Of a stretch of 64,000 nucleotides of DNA, positions 17,352 through 24,203 are shown piece after piece. The notes below the pieces were generated by a model, which saw only the letters and a list, made by a program, of their open reading frames with translations, was not told the DNA's origin and made no database searches. Position numbers and translations under genes: made by a program. Every line of letters begins with the position of its first letter. Positions within the stretch are counted from its first letter, which is position 1. Origin of the DNA: Advenella incenata (lineage in GTDB: Bacteria; Pseudomonadota; Gammaproteobacteria; Burkholderiales; Burkholderiaceae_B); the NCBI RefSeq assembly GCF_004217095.1, contig NZ_SHKO01000004.1, positions 248,001-312,000 of the forward strand, given 5' to 3'.

Positions 17352-18122
17352 GATGATTCAGGACCTGGATGGGGGAAATGGGAGTCAAATAGCTAGTGCA
17401 TCGACTTTCTACAAAAATCAAATACCAATCAAACAAGATCGAGATCAACTTACTCGTTTTCAATAATGGAGCAGTCAATCAGCCTGAAAGGCAAGCAATT
17501 CTCATTCAACGCATATGGTTTTAAATAATCCACGGCAGTCGGATTGATGAACAATGTTCGGCCATTCAACCTTGAATTCACTTCTTTGGTATAGACGTAT
17601 CAGGTTGACCTTTTCGATACTGTTCATAAACAAAACCCTGCGATGATGCTTTAAATCTTTCCGTGATTTTTATGCACTGAAGCGCACGGCATAAAAAATG
17701 ACGCCCTGCCGGAAGACAAACAACTCCGGAAGGGCGATGCAATCAATTGAAGGGTAAAGGGACAATTGATTGCATAGGCAAATATTAACCGGTCAATTAA
17801 TGTTTGTCAAAACAAAGCTGTGATTGAACTGATAGGAAAAGCGATCGGGCAGCCAGAGGGCTTCAGCTCGCTCGAAGTTGCATTTGAAATCGGAAGTTTT
17901 CATTGGACAATATTTCTTATTTTTTGCAATTATATAAGTAACTCATTGTTAAAAAATAGACCGATTATTGTCGTCATTTAAGAGAAGTTAAAAGAAAATA
18001 ATAATCAATAGCCTTCATTTTCTTCTGGCAGACTTTATTTCTCATCTTCACTTTTTCTACTGATCATTAGGGTATGAACCGGTTTGACAGCAATCATTCG
18101 ATCGCATATGATTAGGACTGAA
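17352..18122. other. AT-rich 770-bp region upstream of the ectoine operon
   Basis: This long region has no convincing gene. It contains two adjacent inverted repeats (17702-17736 and 17739-17773), then a strongly AT-rich stretch from about 17900 to 18080 that probably holds the osmotically controlled promoter of the ectoine operon. On the minus strand around 17450-17600 a short frame ends in a run including DYLKPYALNENCLPF; it has no clear start or ribosome-binding site, and I do not call it a gene. Confidence 0.4.
17702..17773. repeat. two adjacent stem-loops upstream of ectR
   Basis: The first hairpin pairs CGCCCTGCCGG (17702) with CCGGAAGGGCG (17726-17736) with one mismatch. The second pairs GCAATCAATTG (17739-17749) perfectly with CAATTGATTGC (17763-17773) around a 13-base loop. 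Neither has a clear T-tail. They may end transcription of the small lipoprotein region or act as protein or RNA elements. They lie 350-420 bases upstream of ectR. Confidence 0.45.
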
Positions 18123-18707
18123 ATGATTTTTAAGGGAAGCGATTTCTCTATAAATTTAATTATGAGTAAAACAATTAATATGCAAACTCAATATGACATT
18201 CGTATCCTTAGCGCGCTGCGCCGTATAACCCGGGCTATCGCCGTGCACTCACGGCAACTTGCCGCCTACAGCAACGTCACTGCACCGCAGCTGATCTGCC
18301 TGGGCGCCATCGTTGAAAACGGGCCCATTACGGCTACCGCCATCAGCCGCAAAATCCACGTCAGTCCCAGCACCGTCGTTGGTATTCTTGACCGTCTGGA
18401 AGACAAAGGCTGGATTCGTCGCGAGCGCGGCAAGGAAGATCGCCGCATTGTATTTATCACTGCGACCGAAGCCGGCATTGAATTGGTCAGGGCAACGCCA
18501 TCGCCCATTCAGACCAAGCTGACAGATGCGCTGAAGGATCTGCCAGAAACAGAACAGGCCGCCATTACGACGTCGTTAGAAAAAATTGTCATGCTCATGG
18601 AGGCACACAGCGTTGTGGCACATGAGGTTTCCAATGAACCGGCATCTCCTATCCTGGATGTTCCAGTGACGGATGCCCAACACCCAGAATCCGGAATTTT
18701 AATTTGA
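18123..18707 (+). CDS. ectR: MarR-family regulator of ectoine genes
   Basis: A MarR-type regulator of up to 194 residues. The winged helix-turn-helix includes ITATAISRKIHVSPSTVVGI and the basic wing RRERGKEDRRIVFITAT; dimerisation helices flank it. It precedes ectA and overlaps it by 4 bases, the usual setting of EctR-type repressors of ectoine synthesis. The start is uncertain. The ATG at 18123 has AGGA five bases upstream; the ATG at 18162 (181 residues) and one at 18180 also fit the family and have no ribosome-binding site. Being first in the operon, it is likely autoregulatory. Confidence 0.8.
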   Translation: MIFKGSDFSINLIMSKTINMQTQYDIRILSALRRITRAIAVHSRQLAAYSNVTAPQLICLGAIVENGPITATAISRKIHVSPSTVVGILDRLEDKGWIRRERGKEDRRIVFITATEAGIELVRATPSPIQTKLTDALKDLPETEQAAITTSLEKIVMLMEAHSVVAHEVSNEPASPILDVPVTDAQHPESGILI

Positions 18708-19270
18708 TTGATACGGCCCTCACCACATCTCAAACGCATTCGCAACACGCTCATGCGGCAGGGGCAGCGCAGAACACCGCGCACCTGCTCAGAGCACCTG
18801 CCAGGGCCGATGGTTATGACATCTGGCAATTGGTCTCCCAGTGCCAGCCATTGGATTTAAATTCGGTATACAGCTATCTGCTGCTGTGTGAGCATTTTGA
18901 CAATACCTGCGTTCTCGCGCAGGCCAATGAGCAAATCGATGGATTTGTCTCAGCCTATCAGCCTCCTGATAAGGCCGACGTATTGTTTATCTGGCAGGTC
19001 GCCGTCCACGAGCGTGGGCGCGGCCATGGACTGGGTCAGCGAATGCTGCAAAGTCTGCTGGAAAGGCCAAACCTGGCGCATATTCGATACCTTGAAACAA
19101 CGGTGGGTCCGGACAACGCCGCATCTCGTCGCATGTTCGCCGCCGTCGCTCGCAACATGGGCGCCGGCATCGAAGAAAGCCCGCTATTTGAACCAGAATT
19201 ATTCGGGCCGCAAGCGCATGACGACGAACGTCTTTTGAAGATTGGGCCGCTTAGGCCAACGCCGGGCTGA
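18704..19270 (+). CDS. ectA: L-2,4-diaminobutyrate acetyltransferase
   Basis: EctA acetylates diaminobutyrate on the gamma-amino group with acetyl-CoA, the second step of ectoine synthesis. The 188-residue protein has the GNAT fold: LRAPARADGYDIWQLV near residue 29, FIWQVAVHERGRGHGLGQRM with the acetyl-CoA-binding R/G-x-x-G loop near 95-113, and ETTVGPDNAASRRMF near 131. The only reasonable in-frame start is a TTG at 18704 whose bases overlap the ectR stop (TTGA), so ectA translation is probably coupled to ectR. The N-terminal ~28 residues before the conserved domain are Ala/His/Thr-rich and unusual. Confidence 0.93.
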   Translation: MIDTALTTSQTHSQHAHAAGAAQNTAHLLRAPARADGYDIWQLVSQCQPLDLNSVYSYLLLCEHFDNTCVLAQANEQIDGFVSAYQPPDKADVLFIWQVAVHERGRGHGLGQRMLQSLLERPNLAHIRYLETTVGPDNAASRRMFAAVARNMGAGIEESPLFEPELFGPQAHDDERLLKIGPLRPTPG

Positions 19271-19347
19271 GTTCACCAGGGCGTGCCCGGCGTCCGAATG
19301 CCTTTAACAGGCATTGTCTTTTAATATTTAATCAAATAGGAAAAATC

Positions 19348-20646
19348 ATGGATTTAGAAATTTTCGACCGCATGGAGTCTGAAGTACGTGGTTACGTACG
19401 TTCATTCCCCGTCATATTCAATCAGGCCAAAGGCTCTGTACTGACTGACGAATCAGGAAAAGAATACATCGATTTTTTCAGTGGTGCAGGTACCTTGAAT
19501 TACGGGCATAACAATCCGATTCTCAAGAAAAAGCTAATTGAATATTTGAATACCGACGGCGTGGTGCATGGCTTGGATATGGCCACATCGGCGAAAAAAT
19601 ATTTTATGGAGACTTTTGAGCGCGTGTTGTTGATCCCGCGCAAAATGAATTACACGCTGCAGTTTACCGGTCCAACCGGCACCAATGCTGTAGAGGCGGC
19701 ACTCAAACTGGCGCGCCAGGTCAAGGGTCGCTCCAACGTTGTGTCGTTTACTCATGGTTTTCATGGTGTGAGCGGCGGCTCGCTGGCTGTTACCGCCAAC
19801 GAAAAGTTCCGGGATGCTGCCGGCGTCTCGCTGCATAACACTGCCTTTATGCCTTTTGACGGCTATATCGGCCCCGACGTAGACACCATCGCGTATTTCG
19901 AACGCATGCTGGAAGATCCCAGCAGCGGCCTGGACTTGCCGGCAGCTGTTATTGTAGAGACGGTTCAGGGAGAGGGCGGTGTGAATGTAGCCAGTTGGCG
20001 CTGGATTCGTGAACTGGAAAAGCTGTGCCGCAAGTTCGACATGCTGCTGATCGTGGATGATATCCAGGTCGGTTGTGGCCGTACCGGCAGCTTTTTCAGC
20101 TTTGAAGCAGCTGGCATCAAGCCCGACATTATCACGCTGTCCAAGTCGCTGTCCGGCTTTGGTCTGCCAATGTCACTTGTGTTAATGAAGCCTGAACTGG
20201 ACGTGTGGAAGCCCGGCCAACATAGCGGTACGTTCCGTGGCAATAACCTGGCCTTTGTTACAGCGGCCCAGGCGCTGGATAGCTACTGGACTGATGATCG
20301 CTTCCAGAACGAAACGCGCCGCAAGGAGCGCATTGTGCGCGACTGGCTTGAAAACATTGTGCACAGCTTCCCAGAGGCCGGCTTCAGTGTGCGTGGCCGT
20401 GGCCTGATCCAGGGACTGGTCTGCGATGACAAGCCCGAGCTAGCAAATAAAATTGCCCAACAGGCTTTTGCACACGGGCTGGTCATTGAAACCTCGGGCG
20501 CCCAGGACGAAGTCCTGAAGATTTTGCCGGCGCTTACTATCGAGGATGCGCAATTGACGCAGGGCCTGGAGCTGATTGAACGCAGCGTCGCAGAAGTGCT
20601 CAAGCAGGAAGGCAAGAAATCCAAAGTTCTCAAATTCGGAGCGTAA
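19348..20646 (+). CDS. ectB: L-2,4-diaminobutyrate transaminase
   Basis: EctB converts aspartate-semialdehyde and glutamate to 2,4-diaminobutyrate, the first dedicated ectoine step. The 432 residues match family length. GPTGTNAVEAALKLAR near 108-123 binds the PLP phosphate, SFTHGFHGVSGGSL stacks on the ring, VDDIQVGCGRTG near 236-247 holds the PLP-contacting Asp, and Lys in TLSKSLSG (about 266) forms the Schiff base. ATAGGAAAAATC before the ATG supplies the ribosome-binding site. It is 77 bases after ectA. Confidence 0.96.
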   Translation: MDLEIFDRMESEVRGYVRSFPVIFNQAKGSVLTDESGKEYIDFFSGAGTLNYGHNNPILKKKLIEYLNTDGVVHGLDMATSAKKYFMETFERVLLIPRKMNYTLQFTGPTGTNAVEAALKLARQVKGRSNVVSFTHGFHGVSGGSLAVTANEKFRDAAGVSLHNTAFMPFDGYIGPDVDTIAYFERMLEDPSSGLDLPAAVIVETVQGEGGVNVASWRWIRELEKLCRKFDMLLIVDDIQVGCGRTGSFFSFEAAGIKPDIITLSKSLSGFGLPMSLVLMKPELDVWKPGQHSGTFRGNNLAFVTAAQALDSYWTDDRFQNETRRKERIVRDWLENIVHSFPEAGFSVRGRGLIQGLVCDDKPELANKIAQQAFAHGLVIETSGAQDEVLKILPALTIEDAQLTQGLELIERSVAEVLKQEGKKSKVLKFGA

Positions 20647-20651
20647 GAAAT

Positions 20652-21050
20652 ATGATAGTTAGAAATGTGAAAGATGTTATTGGTACCGATCTCGAAGTTA
20701 AAACCGACACCTGGCTCAGCCGCCGCGTGTTGCTGGCCAAGGATGGCATGGGATTTTCCTTTCATGAGACTGTGATATTTCCCGGCACGGAAACCCATAT
20801 TCACTACCAGAATCACTTGGAAGCGGTGTGGTGCGTGGAAGGGGACGGCGAGATCGAAACCATAGCCGACGGCAAGAAATACGCACTGGGCCCGGGCGTA
20901 GTCTATGCCCTGAATGAGAATGATGAGCATTGGCTGCGCGGTGGGAAAGAGCCGCTACGTGTAATCTGCGTCTTCAATCCCCCGGTAACCGGTCTTGAAG
21001 TTCATGACGAAGACGGTGTTTATCCGGCAATGACCGAGGAAACCGCCTGA
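20652..21050 (+). CDS. ectC: L-ectoine synthase
   Basis: EctC closes N-gamma-acetyl-diaminobutyrate to the cyclic solute ectoine. This is a 132-residue cupin. THIHYQNHLEAVWCVEGDGE (residues ~44-63) and the late NDEHWLRGG segment hold the iron-binding residues typical of the family. It begins 5 bases after the ectB stop with AAGAAAT upstream, which implies co-translation. Length and sequence are standard. Confidence 0.96.
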   Translation: MIVRNVKDVIGTDLEVKTDTWLSRRVLLAKDGMGFSFHETVIFPGTETHIHYQNHLEAVWCVEGDGEIETIADGKKYALGPGVVYALNENDEHWLRGGKEPLRVICVFNPPVTGLEVHDEDGVYPAMTEETA

Positions 21051-21075
21051 ACTGTAAATAGATAAGGAGTACAAG

Positions 21076-21993
21076 ATGGTCGTAACCGACATTTATGAAT
21101 CACGTACCAGCGGCACAGCCGCAATTATCGCCAGACAGGAACCCGTGGTATATGGTGACGGCAAGGTTGCCGACGCGCTGTCTGCCGAGCAGATCGCTGC
21201 CTACGAACGGGACGGGTTTTTGGTGTTGGACAGCCTGTTTAGTGAGCAGGAAGTCAAGGTGTTGATGGACGAAGTGCTAGCGATGACCAACAACAGCAAG
21301 ATTGCCTCGAGCGAGGAAGCGATTACCGAACCTGGCAGCAACGCTGTCCGTTCGATTTTCAAGGTGCATGCCTTGAATAAGGTGATTGATCGGCTTTCAC
21401 GCGATCCTCGCCTGATTCATGTTGCACGCCAGATACTGGGTTCGGAAGTGTACCTGCATCAGTCGCGGGCCAACCTTAAGCCTGGCTTCAAGGGCAAGGA
21501 GTTCTACTGGCATTCCGACTTCGAAACCTGGCATACGGAAGATGGCATGCCGCATATGCGCGCGTTAAGTTGCTCGGTATTGCTGACTGACAACAATGAA
21601 TGCAACGGCCCGCTCATGGTCGTTCCGGGCTCCCATCGGCAGTTTATTTCCTGCCGGGGCGTTACACCCGACGAGAACTACAAAAAATCGCTGAAGGCAC
21701 AGGAATATGGTGTGCCGGATCCGTTGAGCCTGGAGTTGCTGGCAGAGCAGGGCGGCATCAAAGCCATCACCGGCAAAGCAGGCTCGGTGGTATTTTTCGA
21801 TTGCAATACCATGCACGGTTCTAACGGCAATATTTCGCCATGGCCACGTGCCAACGTATTCATGGTGTATAACAGCGTTGAAAATACGCTTAATGCACCG
21901 AAATATGGGCTGGCGCCGCGTCCTGAATACATCGCGACGCGGGCATTCGAAGGCGCGCTGGAACCGCTGGACGCATTGCAGGAAGTCGCCTGA
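21076..21993 (+). CDS. ectD: ectoine 5-hydroxylase
   Basis: EctD is a non-heme Fe(II)/2-oxoglutarate dioxygenase that hydroxylates ectoine to 5-hydroxyectoine. The 305 residues carry the EctD signature FYWHSDFETWHTEDGMPHMR near 143-162. His146, Asp148 and His247 (MHGSNGN) form the iron triad. AAGGAG lies upstream of the ATG. It is the last gene of the ectR-A-B-C-D operon and is followed by a strong terminator. No specialised aspartokinase gene (ask_ect) is present, unlike in some other ectoine operons. Confidence 0.96.
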   Translation: MVVTDIYESRTSGTAAIIARQEPVVYGDGKVADALSAEQIAAYERDGFLVLDSLFSEQEVKVLMDEVLAMTNNSKIASSEEAITEPGSNAVRSIFKVHALNKVIDRLSRDPRLIHVARQILGSEVYLHQSRANLKPGFKGKEFYWHSDFETWHTEDGMPHMRALSCSVLLTDNNECNGPLMVVPGSHRQFISCRGVTPDENYKKSLKAQEYGVPDPLSLELLAEQGGIKAITGKAGSVVFFDCNTMHGSNGNISPWPRANVFMVYNSVENTLNAPKYGLAPRPEYIATRAFEGALEPLDALQEVA

Positions 21994-22097
21994 TGTCCAA
22001 TACGGAACGCATTTGCTACGGTTGAACGCGTTGCCTATTGAACATGGTTGCGCCTGCATGCGCAAGCCAACATTGTTGTAGGAAAATGAGCATCTGA

Positions 22098-22131
22098 ATG
22101 GCCCCGGTTTTTTTACCGGGGCCATTTTTTA
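22098..22131 (+). terminator. intrinsic terminator of the ectoine operon
   Basis: ATGGCCCCGGT and ACCGGGGCCAT form a perfect 11-bp stem around six T, followed by TTTTT. It ends about 105 bases after ectD. Confidence 0.92.
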
Positions 22132-22342
22132 TTGGCCTGCTAGCTGCTGTGAAATGATGGGATATGGCGTCCCGGCCTGAAATGGCTGTTATTTTTTGCA
22201 GATTGCATATAATCAGTCGATAGGGTGGGAAATGAGACCCACCTGGTCGATATTGGGCGATGCTTTCGTGCAGTGCCATGGAGTATGCCTTTGTTGTAAT
22301 GCAAAGATGAAGGCGACACGCTACTGTGCGGTGAGGTTAAGT

Positions 22343-22600
22343 ATGGAAATGAAGCTGGAAAATCTGGAAGCCATGACAGACGTGGAAGAAAAGGTGTTCT
22401 GGAGAATGTTTGATGTCAGGATCGTGCGCGATGATGGCGCCGCTGCGCGCGCACACCTGCAGGCCGGCCGCCCGGTTTATTATCGCGAAGACAATACGCC
22501 GCCAGGCCTGATCATTAAGGAATTTCCTGACGGGCGACGCCAGTTCGTGCGTTTTGTCGATGGAGTCGAACAAACGGTCGGCGATACTGCAGCGGCATGA
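22343..22600 (+). CDS. 85-residue protein paired with a zeta-toxin-like kinase
   Basis: A small acidic protein starting MEMKLENLEAMTDVEEKVFW, with IIKEFPDGRRQFVRFVDG near its end. I do not recognise a named domain. It lies directly upstream of and overlaps the zeta-toxin-like gene as ATGA, so an antitoxin or partner role is inferred from position. GAGG six bases before the ATG at 22343 supports this start over the longer frame beginning at 22196. The C-terminal basic/aromatic strand could wrap a partner, but no function is proven. Confidence 0.6.
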   Translation: MEMKLENLEAMTDVEEKVFWRMFDVRIVRDDGAAARAHLQAGRPVYYREDNTPPGLIIKEFPDGRRQFVRFVDGVEQTVGDTAAA

Positions 22601-23223
22601 GTGCACCAAAACTCTGGGTCGTAGCCGGTCCCAATGGGGCAGGCAAAACAACGCTGACGCGTTTGCATCTGACGGGCCATCTGCCGGTTGTCAATCCGGA
22701 CGATATTGCCGCGCAGCTTGATATCGAAAACCGCAATAGCGCACAGGTGCAAATGCGCGCCGGCAGGCTGGCTTTGCTGGCGCGAGACAAGCTGCTGGCC
22801 AGCGGACGCAGCTTTGCAATAGAAACAACGCTTAGCGGCAACTCAGAACTTGACCTGATGCATCGTGCCCGTCTTGCGGGCTATCAGGTCATCCTGGCTT
22901 TTGTTGGTGTGGATGACGTGGGGCTGCTTATTGCGCGGGTCAAATCTCGTGTTGCCGACGGTGGTCACGCGGTTCCGCTGGAAGCGATAGAGCGGCGTTA
23001 CGGGCGCAGTATGGATAATCTGGGATTTGCGCTGCAGCTTGCTGACCGGGCCTGGGTGTTCGAGAACAAGCGTAAAAGAGGGCGCCGAACTCTGCTTATC
23101 CGCGAGGCCGATCGGTTGAAATATGTCAGCAAATCATTGCCGATGTGGGCCAAACGGGCGATCCCCACCGCGCTGCGTAAACGGACCCGTCTACTGAAGA
23201 AAAAAAGTCAGGCTATGTTGTAG
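22597..23223 (+). CDS. zeta-toxin/AAA-family P-loop kinase
   Basis: A 208-residue P-loop protein. The Walker A GPNGAGKTT lies near residues 11-19, VNPDDIAAQL near 31-40 corresponds to the zeta-toxin substrate-binding Asp region, and FAIETTLSG follows. Zeta toxins phosphorylate UDP-N-acetylglucosamine and block cell-wall synthesis, but many chromosomal relatives are uncharacterised. The C-terminus is very basic (KRTRLLKKK). The gene overlaps its small upstream partner by 4 bases and overlaps the convergent iclR gene by 16 bases at its 3' end. No upstream epsilon-type antitoxin is recognisable. Confidence 0.72.
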   Translation: MSAPKLWVVAGPNGAGKTTLTRLHLTGHLPVVNPDDIAAQLDIENRNSAQVQMRAGRLALLARDKLLASGRSFAIETTLSGNSELDLMHRARLAGYQVILAFVGVDDVGLLIARVKSRVADGGHAVPLEAIERRYGRSMDNLGFALQLADRAWVFENKRKRGRRTLLIREADRLKYVSKSLPMWAKRAIPTALRKRTRLLKKKSQAML

Positions 23224-24038
23224 CCCAGTTGCTGGCTGATGAGTTGCGCTTGTTGACGAACGCAAACGGCGATGGGCCCGTTCAGCGACGTGTCAAAGCC
23301 GCCGCTGGCGCCCAGGGCGGTAAGCACTGCAGTAAGTTGTCCGGCGTAGTTAAATACCGGGGCAGCTACGGCGCTGATGCCTTTCAGGTTGGTATCCCTG
23401 ACACACACACATTCAAATCGGCTTATTTCATCCTGCAATTGCGTCACCAGGGTATCAAATGGTGCGGGCGGGTCCTGAGTTTCGCCCAGGGTATCAAATT
23501 CCTGCCGGGCCAATGCGCGAACGGCGGGTTCGTCGTGCAGCCCGAGAAAGACTCTGCCGGTGGCCGACCACAAAAAAGACAGTACTGAGCCCACTCTTAC
23601 GTTCACGGTGACTGGCAGGCTGGGTTCTTCCATGCGCACGATGGTCGGGCCTTTATTGCCCATGACGGCAATAAAACTGGTGATGCCCAGGTGCTCGCGC
23701 AGATGTATCAGGGCGGGCTCCGCGATCCTGATGGGATCGGCCTGTCGCATGGCGGCCAGGCCAATCAGCATAGATTCCAAACCGAGCGTGTACTGTTGTG
23801 TATTGGCGTTCTGTGTAACCAGCCCGCCGTCAATCAGGCTTACCAGATAGCGATGGACTTTGGCAGGGTTTTCATCCAGATGCGCAGCCAGGGTGGTAAG
23901 GCTGGCGCCTCCGCCCAGGCCTGCCAGCCCTTTGAGTACCGCGACCACGGTGTCGGCTGCCTGTACACTTTGTCTTCTTTCGCGGCTGCGCGCGGGTGTT
24001 GCGGCAGTAAGATTGTCTGGGGCGCTCAAGGCGTTCAT
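23208..24038 (-). CDS. IclR-family regulator of the P450 cluster
   Basis: A 276-residue IclR regulator. The N-terminal winged helix-turn-helix includes LTTLAAHLDENPAKVHRYLV near residues 46-65. The C-terminal effector domain shows VRVGSVLSFLWSATGRVFL and FNYAGQLTAVLTALG. I start it at the ATG at 24038, giving normal length. It follows the P450 gene on the same strand with a 165-base gap. The operator-like palindrome upstream of the Bug gene (27581-27610) is a candidate target. Confidence 0.86.
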   Translation of the reverse strand: MNALSAPDNLTAATPARSRERRQSVQAADTVVAVLKGLAGLGGGASLTTLAAHLDENPAKVHRYLVSLIDGGLVTQNANTQQYTLGLESMLIGLAAMRQADPIRIAEPALIHLREHLGITSFIAVMGNKGPTIVRMEEPSLPVTVNVRVGSVLSFLWSATGRVFLGLHDEPAVRALARQEFDTLGETQDPPAPFDTLVTQLQDEISRFECVCVRDTNLKGISAVAAPVFNYAGQLTAVLTALGASGGFDTSLNGPIAVCVRQQAQLISQQLGYNIA

Positions 24039-24178
24039 TTGATGGTTAGACCGGTAGTAAACATGGCCGGTATTATAGATGACGAAAAAAGGACAGGATC
24101 GGCCTGAGAGGCATCTTCGCCCGGAACCAGGTAGCAAGGTTGGCAAGGCAGGCAAGCGCAATGGTGGTAATCGTTCAT
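24035..24178 (-). CDS. possible 47-residue Cys-rich small protein
   Basis: An ORF from the ATG at 24178 begins MNDYHHCACLPCQPCYLVPG. It has a CxCxxCxxC cluster preceded by two His. Its TGA overlaps the iclR ATG as ATGA, and AAAGGG lies about 9 bases upstream of its start. The overlap suggests translational coupling, but the second half of the frame runs through what could simply be the iclR leader. It may be a small metal-binding or leader peptide, or chance. Confidence 0.3.
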   Translation of the reverse strand: MNDYHHCACLPCQPCYLVPGEDASQADPVLFSSSIIPAMFTTGLTIK

Positions 24179-24203
24179 GACCCGACCCTTTATATGCTGA
24201 CTG

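Noticed and set aside
20283-20930. 215-codon minus-strand ORF opposite ectB and ectC
   Set aside because: Antisense of two confidently assigned genes; no start signal or family features.
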